Made by a program: the position numbers and the translations under genes. The notes beneath the pieces were generated by a model, which saw only the letters and a list, made by a program, of their open reading frames with translations, made no database searches and had not been told where the DNA came from. A stretch of 64,000 bases of DNA, from assembly GCA_021234155.1 (NCBI GenBank), contig JAJEKV010000091.1, positions 2,423,501 through 2,487,500 of the forward strand, written 5' to 3'. Origin of the DNA: Isoetes taiwanensis. Taxonomy: Eukaryota > Streptophyta > Lycopodiopsida > Isoetales > Isoetaceae. Below are positions 12,301-24,079 of this stretch, piece by piece (positions within the stretch are counted from its first letter, which is position 1; every line of letters starts with the position of its first letter).

Positions 12301-13389
12301 GGTGACTACTCCAAACCCATTGTTCCCTATAAACCGGCGGTCTCCTGCATTCTGGATTGCGGATGCTCCAACCGGATAACTGGCAGGGCAAGGATCAAGC
12401 TTTTAGGTGCATTGCTTTATGGACCTGAAGGCATTGGTCCCAATATTACGGTGGCCATTTCTCTTCATACCATATTTGAGCTGGAGAATTTGAAAAGATG
12501 GATCTGGTTTCTTGGATTCCTAAAGCATGGGATTTCTTTAAGAATGGTAGCAATCTATTGCATAAGCTCGTTCTGGAAATTGAGAAGAAATGTTTGAGAG
12601 ATTTGGTAATGTGATACCCCTGAACGTTCTGCAAAACCATTTCTATCAAATTGACCATTATAAGGTCCTCTCAAAGCCATGTACGGTGCAGTTTCAAACC
12701 CATGAAGGATTTAAAGGCCTCTTGGAAAGCTCATAGTGGAGTGATAGCATTCATGGATCTGCGCAGGCTTCATCACAGGTAATCCAGTTCTCTAAATCAG
12801 ATATGATGTAGTACATTACTTTTGTTTTGGAGATTACCTTTTGTCGATGTAAAGAAGAGGGAAAATATGAAACTTCTACTCTAAAGGTTCTGGATAGTTA
12901 TTCTTCCCTATTGGAAGTCCGAAGATAATGTGCATTGTTGCGCATTTTTGGAATTCTTATTGTCACATTTGCTTCATATGCCCTCAATGTCGATACAAGC
13001 TTTTTAGGCAAAAATTTCATCAATGCACCCATGAGTAAGTGGGTGCAAAATCGGTACTGGGTAGCAGAAATCACCGTCCGGACGCTGCTTACAAGTGCTT
13101 AAAAGTGGCGTATTTTAAACACGACATGCGTGATTGATCAATTGACATGTAGGGTCTTGGCAAATCAAATGATGTGAGAGAATCATGAGCTTGAATGGTG
13201 CCGGAAATATGAATGCCTGTAGCCCGCCACATATTCGTGGATGGCGGGCTTACTCATCTTGAATTCAAGCAAAATGGAGGGACCAATTGTTTCCAAGGAT
13301 TGCCTGAACCGAAATTCAACAATTTGCCCTCACCAATTTTGCAATACACAGAAATCCGGGATAGATGAAACCCAATTCCTCTCCCCGTT

Positions 13390-15186
13390 CACTTTACAAA
13401 GCCATTGATGCAGCAAGGAGGAGAGATCAGAGGCAGAGATTGTATGCAAAGAAGGTAGCAATGAAGAAGAATTCCCCTTCTAAAGATTCGCCTTCAAAGA
13501 AGAATAAGAAATTGAGGTGGGTGACATGAGAATAAGAGAAATTCGGAAAGAAATTTTTGAAGTATTCAACCAAATTAGTACAAATGTTGATGACAATGAC
13601 AAAGGCCATATCCTTGCGGTCTTCTTTGGAGGGCAAGGGATTTACCAATTGCTTCTATAAAGAAATCTAAGCGGGGTTACTATGGCCGAGCAAATGGTGA
13701 AGAATTTGAAGGAAACAATGCAAGAACATAAGTATTAGAGGAATCATGACATGCTTAGGTGCAAGGAAGTCCACCACGATAATGGCAAAGCCGGTACAAA
13801 TGGTATCAAGCCATTGAACCAAGCGAAGTGGCTAGATTGCTCAACATCCCCAGAAAAACAATTTCAAATGCTTTTCAAAAAAGGGTGCAAGCTAACAAAG
13901 GGGAAGGATCTTGGTCAATGTTCAGGAGGAGGAAGCGGATGGATAGCATGTTAGATTACAATAGAGAAGCTGTTCTCAAGTTCTGGACAGAGAATACAAG
14001 AGTTTCTCCATACAAGAAAGACGTGAGGAGGTATGTATCGTAGAGGCAGGGAATAAAGATGGAACATCCAATTCACCTTCTTGAAGTCAGCCAAGTAAGT
14101 ATTCATCCTATATTGTAGGGTTCATTATATGTAGCATTTATTTGGCATTCACACGATTTTCCTGCAGTTGCAATTCTACCTAAGGTTTAGAGAGGAGAAT
14201 CCTCATATCAAAATTGCATTGCAGACTTTTGAGAGGTTGAAACCGAGTTTTGTAAGGAGGATGCGTGAAAGGCATACATGCTATTGCATCTACCACTTGA
14301 AATTTGAATACATCATGCAGGGATTGAACAGCATAAAAATCGGGTGGAGTTCATGACAATTGCAACTGCCACTGTGATATTTGTGGCCCTGGCCCAGAAT
14401 GTGCAGCCAAGAAGCATACAATCAAGTGCACCAGTGATTTATGGAGACAAGTGGTCTGCAGCAAAGGGGATGATGAGGAGTGGTTTGATCATAACTGCTT
14501 GATGTTGGCGTGTAAAAAATGTGTGTTGGATAGAATTAGAAAATGTCCACAGGAAATGGATGGCACGGGTTCATTACTAGTTACTTGGAAGACATTTGAA
14601 AAGCAACCTGTGGACCAGGACAGAGAATTCAGGGATCCAAGAAAGGCTTTGAGGTACAAACCTGTCTTAAGATTAGTACAGAAGGAGAGAAGTCCAAAAG
14701 AGTTTCAAGAAGATGTGAAGAAGGTAATACAGATTTTGTTCCACACAATTACATAGCACATTGGCAGGCCAATCAGTTTAAACAGTGTGTGTCATCATTT
14801 CCAGAAGATACAATTGTATCTGTTATTGACTTTGCAGAAAATTACAGCATCAAGATCCAGAATGAGCCCCGGTCAATGCGGGCATCTGGACCAAGTTTCT
14901 ATACTTGTTCACATAACATATAGACATGACAAAAGTCTTGCGATATTCCTGTTCACAAGTGCATTTAAGAAGACCTGTCCAAAGAAGAAAAAAAAGAACA
15001 GAAGATTGGAGCAGATCAGGAATAGACTCAATAATGGTAAGAAGATCATAAAAGAGACTCACTTTTACATTTCTGATGATAAAGTGCATGACTCATTATT
15101 TGTGGAACACTGCCTACAAAAGCATGCTGCATGGCTTAAGGAACAGGAAATAGAGTATGAGAAGCATTGGGTTTGGAGTGATCTCA
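13390..15186 (+). pseudogene. DDE-like transposase pseudogene, truncated
   Basis: Coding remnants occur in this order: a Lys-rich N-terminus (near 13390-13530); a helix-turn-helix-like stretch EVARLLNIPRKTISNAFQKR (near 13820-13890); a short intron (about 14096-14167, ending CCTGCAG); a Cys/His-rich region with CNCHCDICGPGPEC and CKKC (14360-14530); then SVIDFAENYSIKIQNE (near 14820), HITYRHD, KETHFYISDDKVHDSLF (15055) and HWVWSD (15165). The two Asp-containing motifs are what I would expect for a DDE-type nuclease core. The third acidic residue and C-terminus are gone because the frame breaks off at about 15186. At least two frameshifts (near 14355 and 14870) break it. I do not recognise the superfamily by name. 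Confidence 0.6.
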
Positions 15187-15593
15187 TCAAGAAGCAAAGT
15201 CTTACCTTTGAATCTTGGGTATGACTCATATATTTTCCCAAGTAGCTTCGTCATGACTGGACAACCAGGTTTGTCAGGGTGGGGAAAACTGGTCTTCACA
15301 CATTTTTCCTGTCCCCATACAAATAGAAATCCGTCCCTCAAATCTGAACATAGTACTTGCAGCACATCTTCCACATTAGAGAGTTGCATTGATGACCATA
15401 TACCAACACAACACTTCTGTAACAAAGTCTTCAAGAAGAACACTGCTTCTAATCTGAATATCACTTTCTTTCTGCTAGTGTATGTCATTGTCAATCCTGA
15501 TTCCAAGCGTATGTGTTCATTTGCACCAAAAGTTTTTACCAACACACCATTTAAATCCAAGACAATGAGTTTATCTTTTCTTTGCCAAATCAA
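15114..15593 (-). pseudogene. FCP1/HAD-like phosphatase domain fragment
   Basis: An open frame of 159 residues on the minus strand. It begins MIWQRKDKLIVLDLNGVLV, which is the HAD motif I position in the plant FCP1-like branch that has DLNG/DVNG instead of DxDxT. It continues with CCVGIWSSMQLSNVEDVL, FVWGQEKC, HPDKPG and KTLLLDE, in the order seen in FCP1/CTD-small-phosphatase domains. The second catalytic Asp of the classic DxDxT is Asn here, so activity is doubtful. It runs head-on into the transposase frame and overlaps its last codons. It may be a captured host gene piece inside the transposon. Confidence 0.55.
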
Positions 15594-15723
15594 TATTTAG
15601 TGCGTTGGAACATCACGAATACCTACACAACGGGGAATTACTACATGAATAAATAGATGAAGATGAAAATGAAAAATGGGTTGAATGTGGAAACCTTTCT
15701 ATATCAACGGCAGGATTCTCGAC

Positions 15724-16330
15724 CTAATGAGAATCAACTAGTAATCCCACGATTGAATGCAACAAAAGAAAATCAATAATATTCAATGTTTTAAGCAACA
15801 CTAAGTTGTGGCCTTGGCGACTTCCCACACTTGACTTTCCAGGTTTTGTAAGGGCATCAATCACTTGTTGAAGACCGGGGCTCACGAAACTTGAGGGCCT
15901 GATTACGCATTTTCTTGAGAACACACTTTGATATAGGTGTGGTGTCATGATTGAGACCCGCTTCTGCATCTTTCGCGATCTTCGCTTCTTGTTCTCTTTC
16001 TTGTAGCTTTGAACAACTTCTTTGCTATCCTCCAAACTTACCCCTCTTTGTTCTTACGCCCTTTCCTTTTGGCAAAAATTCACCCAAGTTGCCCTCATCC
16101 AATGGAATTACTCCCTCAACTTCCTTAAGTGCTTCGGTGTGTACACTTTCAGTGCATTGTTTTTCCACAAGCGGTGCTTTGTGTTTTTTGGTCTTTGTTT
16201 ACAACTTCTTCTATAGCTTCTTGGGCGGTTTCTTGGGTGGTGGTGGTGGTTCTTTTGTTACATTCAAATCGGTCACAATTGTTGTACTCCTATAGGACTT
16301 TGCAGGTGTTGTGCATCTTCAAATGAAGCC
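15724..16330 (-). pseudogene. Lys-rich coding remnant upstream of the HAD-like frame
   Basis: Minus-strand reading gives a Pro/Lys-rich piece (KEPPPPPKKPPKK), a Glu/Lys-rich piece, then KEVVQSYKKENKKRRSRK and RPSSFVSPGLQQVIDAL, spread over two frames with stops between. It lies between the HAD-like domain and the frame at 17.0-17.5 kb on the same strand, so the three may once have been one gene. No family recognised. Confidence 0.3.
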
Positions 16331-17003
16331 ATTGTCCTTCTTTGAACCACTCGTAGGGTGAGACCTCAATTGCGGGACGGATTAACACATCCTTTTTGGT
16401 GTACTATTTGAAGCACACGCAAGATGGCCAAAAACCTAGCTCGTCAAATACACCCCCGGCACCTTTTCGGGCAACCATGAATACATTGTCCTCCTCTCAA
16501 CAATGAACAACAAGTTATATGATACTCATGTTGGCAATTCAATGCTAAACTTAACACAGAAGCTTTAGTGAATTCGGACCACATCTTTGAACATGTATAA
16601 AATGGATCTTGCACTAACAACTTATCTCATATAATAGTAGAGATGCTAAATGTTGCGGGGAGTATCCATTTTCAGCTTCCACAAATTGTTTATGTAGAAA
16701 TGCAGAAGTATTTGTTCTTCTTGAGAACTTCTAACTCCTCCTCGGGTTTGATTTTACATTTGACACGCTCATTAATGGATGTAGGGTTCATTGCTTTTTG
16801 TACCTTGTTCTGTGCCAAGTTTCCATCAGATGATCCGCTCCAAATCTTTTATTTTCGCCTCCAACTCACAGTTTGGATTAAGCTTGAACTCCCCCTGTTT
16901 TGTAGCCAAATCATTTGTGGCCTGTCTTTAAACCGTTTTTCAGCCTCTTCCAACATCATTTTCTGTACTTCAGAGGCCTTCTCATTGCCTTTCAATTCAC
17001 TTC

Positions 17004-17525
17004 CTACTGATTCTTTGTGATAAGTAAAATTGCTTTTCCAATCTCCTGTACTGCATTCTCTAAGGCTTTTATGTTTTCATCACATGCACTGATCTCATTT
17101 GATCCAGCTGCCACCTTTGGCTTTGCCTTCATTTCAGTTTTCCTAACATGTGCTACAACATCTGCCTCTGTTTTTACTTGTCTATTGTTGTGGTATCTTT
17201 GGCATTGCACAGCAAATGCAGCCCAGTTTACTTTGTGTTCCTCAGGTGCAACTATTGATCTAGTGCAATTTTTCAAGCATAAAAGCAAGGCCGGTTGCTT
17301 TCTTACTTCTTTGTTGTGACAATTCTTGTAGATTTTTTGGCAGAGTGTTTCCAACTTCTCTTGAAGATGCTCCTTTGCACAATGCCATTTTATCTTTCCC
17401 TTGTTCAACTTCTTTGTCCAAACAGATTCCCAATCTCGATCCGTGACATTATTTTCCAACCAAGTTTCTTCCTCGTGGGGCTTCACCCCCCGAATTGCAC
17501 AGACCTCTGATGCTGTGAAAATCAT
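17004..17525 (-). CDS. Unrecognised 173-residue ORF at the transposon right end
   Basis: An open minus-strand frame starting MIFTASEVCAIRGVKPHEEE. It contains WLENNVTDRDWESVW, a run of Cys/His/Lys-rich helices (WHCAKEHLQEKLETLCQKIY) and a Lys/Ala-rich C-terminal third, ending ILLITKNQ. It is the longest intact frame inside the transposon and lies just inside its right end. Coding sense continues after the stop (KRFKDRPQMIW), which suggests decay. I do not recognise it; a second transposon protein is a reasonable guess. Confidence 0.4.
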   Translation of the reverse strand: MIFTASEVCAIRGVKPHEEETWLENNVTDRDWESVWTKKLNKGKIKWHCAKEHLQEKLETLCQKIYKNCHNKEVRKQPALLLCLKNCTRSIVAPEEHKVNWAAFAVQCQRYHNNRQVKTEADVVAHVRKTEMKAKPKVAAGSNEISACDENIKALENAVQEIGKAILLITKNQ

Positions 17526-17696
17526 CCGTGCTCCATGCCTCCATCATCAACAGTCAAACACTGATCTGAGTTTTGGCGCGCAGGGGAAAAGGAGGGAGAA
17601 GGGTGTGACGGGCTTCGACGTACGCGAGTTTCAGCACCTAAAGTGCTTAAACGCTTCGCCAAAAGTTGTACCCCACTAGCGATTTTACATCCAAGT

Positions 17697-18282
17697 ACCA
17701 TTATTTAAGACTGATTGATTAATGACAAATCACCTCTTGAATGGATTACGTTTGTGACTGTAGGAAAAAATAAGCAATTGTCTGCATATAAGCCTTTTAC
17801 ATGTCCCGAGACTCTAAACCTAAAAAGGACTTGGGAGCAAAGAAATATAGAACATAATAGATTGCTGGATAGACTTTGTAATATGTGCATATTCTTTGAC
17901 ACATGCATTTGATTTGGGTTGGGCAACTTAAGATTTATAGGGAAATTTATGCAACTTGTTCATTTTCTAATGTAATAACTTATATATTCAGCATGCGTTT
18001 TGTGTTAGGACAATTTTTAAGCTTGTTTTTGCATGGAAGGAGGGTTTGATCCCTATCTGAACATGCACGTAGCATATCCATCGGCCATAGAAAGGAGACC
18101 TCTTTAATAGTTTTTTTCAACAGTACCTCAAAAAGAAACTCTTATGACTCGTGTCCTTCTGGACATTTTGCAGAATAAGACTACATGTAAACTACATACA
18201 GTCCTATCAGTCATTGTAATTGCAATGATGATGGTTAATTACATTTTTTATAATGCCTAATTTCAAGTTTTATGTGAAAAGG
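17697..18282. other. No supported feature
   Basis: AT-rich sequence between the transposon and the first recognisable BIO1 exon. N-terminal exons of the aminotransferase, or of a fused dethiobiotin synthetase, were looked for here and not found. Confidence 0.4.
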
Positions 18283-21200
18283 CTGGGCTAATCGTGTCTT
18301 CTACTTCGACAACGGTTCTACAGCTGTAGAAGTAGCTTAAAAAATGGCTTTCAGGAAGTTTGTCGTCGATCATGGTCATTTAAATAAGTTAGATTAGAAT
18401 AGCAGCTTTACTTACAAGGTAAACTTTTTATCCTATCACCTTTTGTATCATTAGGAAATGAATTGAAAATGTGTATCTCTTTTACTTAAAGATACTGGGT
18501 ATTTAAAACTTTGAAACGTCCCTATAAAGTATGCATTCATAGGCTTGAAATAAGATATTCATAATTATTGTTGTCAGCATTCAACAGGGATAAAACTTGT
18601 TGCTAAATAGATTGCTGGTGGATTATCAGGTTCTAGCTCTGAAAGAATCATATCGTGGTGACACTCTAGGCGCAATGGAAGCCCAAGCACCATCTGCCTA
18701 TATAGGATTTCTTCAACAGCCCTGGTATACCCACTTTATCATTCTTTTAATGGAGGTGGTATACCCCCTTTCTAATATTTTGCACGTGGTAAACTGAAAT
18801 TAAATATTTCGTGCTTGGTTCCAAAGCCTTCCACCCTAGCTAATGAGATGATGCCAATAAAGATGGTGGGGGATTTTGGATTTTCGTGGATAAAGGTCCA
18901 CCCCCTTTCTTCTTTCCCGTTAGCACTATGGAATCAGGGAGTGCATATTGGTGGCATGCTAGTAGAGTTTCCGTATTTTGGCAAATCGAAAGCATAGTGG
19001 GGGTCCAGCAAGAGTGTCCATGGGTGTCCGCTATCATGTTTATTTCTTGATGAACTAGAAGAATGGCTAGATAGCAACGGTGGGACAGGGTACACAACTT
19101 TCTAGATATATTAAGCAACTGTTGCCTTATGTTGATGCTGTGGTGCTCATTAAAAAAAACAAAAAGGGAAAAACCACAAAATACCCTTATGTTTTGACGA
19201 ATTTCACGACATACCCCTGAGTTTAAATAAATTATTGAGATGCCCTTGGACAACGTATATCCCTCTGTACAATTTTAAGTTTCACCTAATGCCCTTTAGT
19301 TTTTTGTATTTCATGGAATATCCTTCTGTAACAGATATTCATGGCGCCTTTTTAGCAAAGACACCTACTTCTATTCTCGGTACCTTAAAGGAAGGCAAGA
19401 CACCAAATTAATTTCTGGCCCATTGATTTGCTCTCAGCCCATCGATTTCCTCTAGCGATTTGCAATGATCCTCTTGTCAAAAGCAATAATTCGATCCAAT
19501 TTACAATAACAACTTATTATAGTCAAATAAAATCAAGAAAGAGGATTTGTAGGAGTTCAAAAGTGGTGACAGATGCAAGCAGAGATAATAGTTCGCTCAC
19601 ATGAAGGGCCTAAGGGTATTTCGTGAACTTTGAAGCATTTGAAATTTGAAGGAAATCTCACGTTCTAGTTCTCAAGGGCATTTGAGAAATCCAAAGAAAA
19701 CTTAAGGGCATTTGGGAAATTAATGTAAATCTTAAGGGCATTTGAATAATTTTAAAAGATACACAATACTTTGTATTTTGACCAAGGGCATCTCAGGAAA
19801 TTATCAAAACTGAGGGGTATGTGGTCGAATTTGTCAAAACATAAGGGTATTTTGTAGTTTTTCCCTTTAAAAAACATCAGTTAGCCTTCAGAGAAACCTC
19901 AGTTTGTGAACGTAAACAATAGTATATCCAGAATAATGGTGTTAAGCAGCAAATTAGAATGTGTTTCACATAGATATGGAAAGAACAAGCACTAAAAACA
20001 CCTTAGAATAGAGATCTCAGACCACTATAAGTGGAACATATTTGTTTCTAAAAGCATGAAGAAGCCCTCTATAGTGTGCTAATTATGTGTCAAGCTGAAG
20101 CCATCGCATTGAAGTCTTAGCAATCAGATTCCGTTCGAGATGGGCTCTTGACATAATCCGGTTGTCTCCCATTGGAAAAATACACTTCATTCTATGAAAT
20201 CTGGTGGTTCAAACAAACTCTAGAATGAGCTGAACAACGGACTATTAAGCACAGGACAATGATAATCTATAAAGAACAAGACTACGTATTGCATCTATAG
20301 GTAACGTCAAAAAATGATTAATAGCCGAAACCACGTTGAGCTTGCGTCATTTGGCCATTGAGGAAGGGAGATATGCTGATTGGGACACAATGGCTTTTCC
20401 CATGCTGTATGGATCGTGTGAAAATAGAGGAACATGCATTCCGAGCCATTGGTACTTTCTAATTACGTACATGGAATACTCGATATAGCTTGGCCAAGTA
20501 CTTGAAGGTAGTGTGGGAGGATAGAGACGAGATGTTACAGCCTTACAAATAAATGGGATCCACTGATGCACAAATTTTGATGTATAAAACATTAAATTTT
20601 GTTTTATGAAATGCATTTGTACTATGCTATCCTTTTGGAATTTTGGGTCTTTCCACAAGATGTGGTTGTCAATAGCAACATCTGCTGCAAATGAACTGGG
20701 AATTTGGATACACTAAGGTGTCTTGCTATTATCGTATTCATTGCCATAGCCTTGCTTTTTATAATTATTGCACAACTAGTAGCTATGTAGTATGTAGTTC
20801 TTTTTCATTTTTTGAAGTTCTAAATCTGGATGAATGCTCCCTATATTCAGAGAAATACATTCGTGTTTTTTCTTTTGTTTGGCAGTGATGCATGGTGCAG
20901 GAGGAATGGTGATGGTGGATCCTTTATTTCAGCGGATACTTATTCGAGAATGTAAATGCCACCAAATTCCTGTGATTTTTTATGAAGTCTTTCCAGGGCT
21001 ATGGCGGCTTGGAGCCCAGGTGATTGCTGCATGGTATTAGCTCATTAATAAGAACTGGTAGTTAGAATATTAGGCATAATTACCCTATACCATCATAGAT
21101 AAGTGGAGGAACAAGCTTGATACGTTTTGGATTAGGCATTGCAATAGGACTTTCCTTTTGTTCTTTCCCTTTTGATATTGTTATGCAAGAGTATTCTAAT

Positions 21201-21755
21201 TCGGAATTAAAATAGTCTGCTGCAAAGATCCTTGGCTGCTTTCCTGACATAACTTGTTATACAAAGCTGCTAACTGGCAGCACTGTCCCCTTGGCAGCGA
21301 CACTAGCATTTGAAACAATTTTTCAAGCTTTTGAAGGGACATCCAAGGTATGGTTGGCTCATATGAGAAATGATATATTGGTAGTAGTGTTGTTACTAGC
21401 AAGTATTTGAATTTCTCAACCTGAACTTATGCCGATGGTTATATGACAGCTTCATGCTCTCTTGCATGGTCACTCCTACACAGCACATGCAATTGGCTGT
21501 ATTGTAGCAGTCATAGCCATGTCATGATTTAAGGATTCTTTAAGGAATGGAAACCTGTTACAAGATCAAGGTCGTCTCAAATTAGTAGAATTCTTAGCCT
21601 ACATAAACATGAAAAGAATCTAATGTCTTTCTCGTGAATGTAGCTTTGGGAGCCAAGGTTGGTTGACGAAATATCAAATCTTTCTTATGTTAAAAGGGTT
21701 ACGTCACTTATGACTGTGTTTGGAGGCATGCATATTCTTGATCTCGTGCACTGAA
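18283..21755 (+). pseudogene. BIO1: Diaminopelargonate aminotransferase (BIO1 domain) pseudogene
   Basis: Exon pieces of the biotin-pathway transaminase, which makes 7,8-diaminopelargonate with PLP (in plants usually part of a fused mitochondrial BIO3-BIO1 enzyme), appear in order. They are FDNGSTAVEVA-stop-KMAFRKF (18290-18360), GDTLGAMEAQAPSAYIGF (18658-18711), VMHGAGGMVMVDPLFQRI (20885-21019, proper GT donor), SAAKILGCFPDITCY with TKLLTGSTVPLA (21216-21347), HALLHGHSYTAHAIGC (21450 on) and LWEPRLVDEISN (21644 on). A TAA replaces a Leu codon near 18330 and a TGA sits where Trp is expected near 21527. The PLP-contacting Asp of the FDEVFTG motif is Tyr here (FYEVFPG), although the PLP lysine region is kept. 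Several exons and the N-terminus are missing, so this is a decayed copy. Confidence 0.8.
19165..19866. mobile_element. Foldback/MITE-like element with about 90-bp inverted ends
   Basis: The left end (AGGGAAAAACCACAAAATAC, with ACATACCCCTGAG further in) is matched by the reverse complement of the right end over about 90 bp with several mismatches. The interior has three copies of a CTTAAGGGCATTTG-like motif. Flanks are TTAAAAAA-like on both sides, so the exact target duplication is ambiguous. No coding capacity. It sits in what was a BIO1 intron. Confidence 0.7.
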
Positions 21756-21759
21756 AGCA

Positions 21760-22720
21760 TAGCATGCTAACTGCCTGCCTTGTACAGGTAAAATTATCAA
21801 CAAGGTATATCAAGAATCTTTTTCATTTACAGCGTCGTCAACGTCGTAAAGCACATGATTATATAAAGATGGTGTAGATGTTCTCTCTGACAAGTTATTT
21901 GAAGTCTCTTGGTGAGTAACCTGTAAAGAACATGGGTTTTGGGTTTTAGTTGTGTCATTTTTCTCAGACTATCTACTTGTGTAATTTATGTAATTTATGT
22001 TTCTAGACAAGGGAGATGATGCCATGGTGTTGGTTCTTTATCAGAGATTATCAAAAATTACCGCGCAACTATCTCTGGCAGCAAAAGATATATAAGATTT
22101 CATAATTAGTACTGCCAAAGATAACCTGGTTCTATTGATGTCTTTTGTTGTTATAACATCTTTTGGACTGGGTTTGCAAAGTGTCAAGTGATATGAAATT
22201 GCTCCTTGTGTCTCTTGAATTGACCAATAAATTAGCTTTTCTAGTATTAGCTAGTGTTGCTGTACCTGTCTGCATTGTCTGCAGGAAGAGATGGATCAAG
22301 TTACAGATGAAATTATGCTTCAAAGGTTCCGAAAATGAAAGCAGTATTATAAGGCGCTAGTGCAGACATTGATGGTGGCACTAGAGCGTTACAATGTTCT
22401 TATAATGGTTCAATATGCCAAGGCCTGCAAATTGATCGCAACTCTAGACTGTCAGCTTCAGCACTCCTTGCACACTATTCTTAATTCCTAAGACAAATAC
22501 AAATCAATATCAATTGGGGGTATGGAAAGTAAATATCTTCACAACAAAAAGGAAGTGCAAATCAGGCTATGAATAGGGATCTTGTCTCCAGACAGGGCAA
22601 AGCTAGACTAAATTGTATGGATGGGGTCTAGAATTTTGCCAAACTTAATAAAGCTAATACGATTGCAACTCGCTCCCAACAAAATTCAAAATGACTAGCA
22701 ATATGTTGAAGTCCCAGCAC
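21760..22720. other. No supported feature
   Basis: Region between the BIO1 and PPR relics. A short frame reading EEMDQVTDEIMLQRFRK (near 22290) is the only protein-like phrase, and it matches nothing I know. The last BIO1 exon, expected here, was not found. Confidence 0.3.
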
Positions 22721-22724
22721 AAAG

Positions 22725-23440
22725 GGTGGCTATTATGAGGAAGCTACAGAAGCTTTGAGACTTGTTGTTTCTCTGGAACAACCAATGGATGGGTCAATAG
22801 TTTCAGGTATTTTGTATCAGCTTGCTAGGGCAGAACGATATGGTGATGCTCAGAGAATAGCCCTTTTAAATTGCAATTTTAACTCGGTGGTTCTTATCCA
22901 TGAATGCTTGGAAATTATATTTGCCAAGACATGGAAACATGAAGAAGTTATACTTCAGTTGGAGAAGTTGGAAAAACATAGGGGGGAACAGTGAGCTTTC
23001 CTGCATATAATGCATTACTCATCTTATGAACAGGTTGGCATGTTTAATGAGGCCCTAAATATGTTTCTTAGAATGCGGGATTATGGAATGCTCATTTATT
23101 CTGATACTTATAAAAGTGCAGTGACGGCCTATTGCAACACTGGGAAGCCTGATATTGCATACAATGTCCTTCGTCAGTGCATTCTGAACCTTGGATCGCT
23201 GAAATTATGAAACCTTTATATACTGATCATTGAAACTTATGCTAAGCAACAGCTTTGGCAGGATGCTGGAAAGGTCTTTACAGAGCTTCAACAATCTGGC
23301 TTATCTTTGACAGAGTTTTGAATGCAGGTTTATGGTTTCGAGGACAAGGAAAACATGTACATTCAAAGACCTTAAGATATAAAGCTAGAAGATGGCCACA
23401 ACAGATCCTTTACCATGATGAAAATTTGAATAAGCACAAT
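22725..23440 (+). pseudogene. Pentatricopeptide-repeat (PPR) protein pseudogene fragment
   Basis: Plus-strand frames give GGYYEEATEALRLVVSLEQP, then after a stop at 22992 EQVGMFNEALNMFLRMRDYG, SDTYKSAVTAYCNTGKPDIA and, after another stop, IIETYAKQQLWQDAGKVFTE. The spacing of about 35 residues with the helix pattern (F.EAL.MF..MR..G) is typical of PPR motifs, which bind organelle RNA in plants. Stops at about 22992, 23208 and 23320 break the frame, and neither a protein start nor a complete array is present. Confidence 0.6.
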
Positions 23441-23557
23441 TAAGCATCGTAAAGGTTGCCTCCCTTGGTACACATCAACACGAATGAAAAACACATAAAA
23501 ACACAATACGAAGAGGAAAGTAGAAGTATAAAAACGTAACCTGCAGAGGAATTACCT

Positions 23558-23812
23558 TCAACAGCTTTCAAGTTCGGAGCCGTGCCGTTGCCGAAGAATG
23601 ATTGATGCCTCAACGATCTCGCCCACCTTCAATCCTTCCCTATCCCAGTCCTTTAAATACCAAATACCTTGCATTTTATAAAGAGGAGCCTTTATCATAT
23701 GCCTAATACTTTGCATTTTATGGAAAGTTCCCTTTACGTTCCAAAAAGGCAAAAAACCATTTCTTGCCACATGTAAAAATGGTGGAGGAGCAAGCTTTTT
23801 AAACATCAACAA
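23558..23812 (-). pseudogene. Possible B3-like domain fragment
   Basis: An 84-residue minus-strand frame ending with LKDWDREGLKVGEIVEASII, a phrase reminiscent of plant B3 DNA-binding domains (the KDW..EGL..GD.VE part). The frame carries an internal duplication of about 30 bp (ATAAAATGCAA..TATT..G twice). Short and isolated; a weak call. Confidence 0.25.
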
Positions 23813-24079
23813 CTAAAGCCTCATTGCTTGTCGTCGTTAACCTCCATTGCTTGTCCTCGTTCCTTTCGGATCCCATTAAGCAGTCTCACACTGCAGATGG
23901 CATCATCCAGTGGCACCAAGCACGTGGCAAGCAGGAATTCTGTTGACATGCCCAATCCGAAGTCAACAAAAATGATCAAAAAATTAACTTGTTTGTTTCG
24001 CTGCTCCTGCAATGAGATACATGTGCTCGTTCTAATCCAATACGGGAACTTGCTACGTGCAACATCACATGGCGTTAAA

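Larger units (their letters stand above)
13041..17692 (+). mobile_element. Probable DNA transposon with inverted ends and convergent genes
   Basis: The left end GGGTGCAAAATCGGTACTGG (13041) matches the reverse complement of the right end (GGATGTAAAATCGCTAGTGG, ending 17692) at most positions. Both ends are flanked by AAGT (13037-13040 and 17693-17696), a possible 4-bp target duplication. Inside are a transposase-like pseudogene on the + strand and coding remnants on the - strand. The imperfect ends and the frameshifts indicate an old, inactive copy. The boundary call rests on my eye alignment of about 20 bp plus the 4-bp duplication. Confidence 0.5.
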
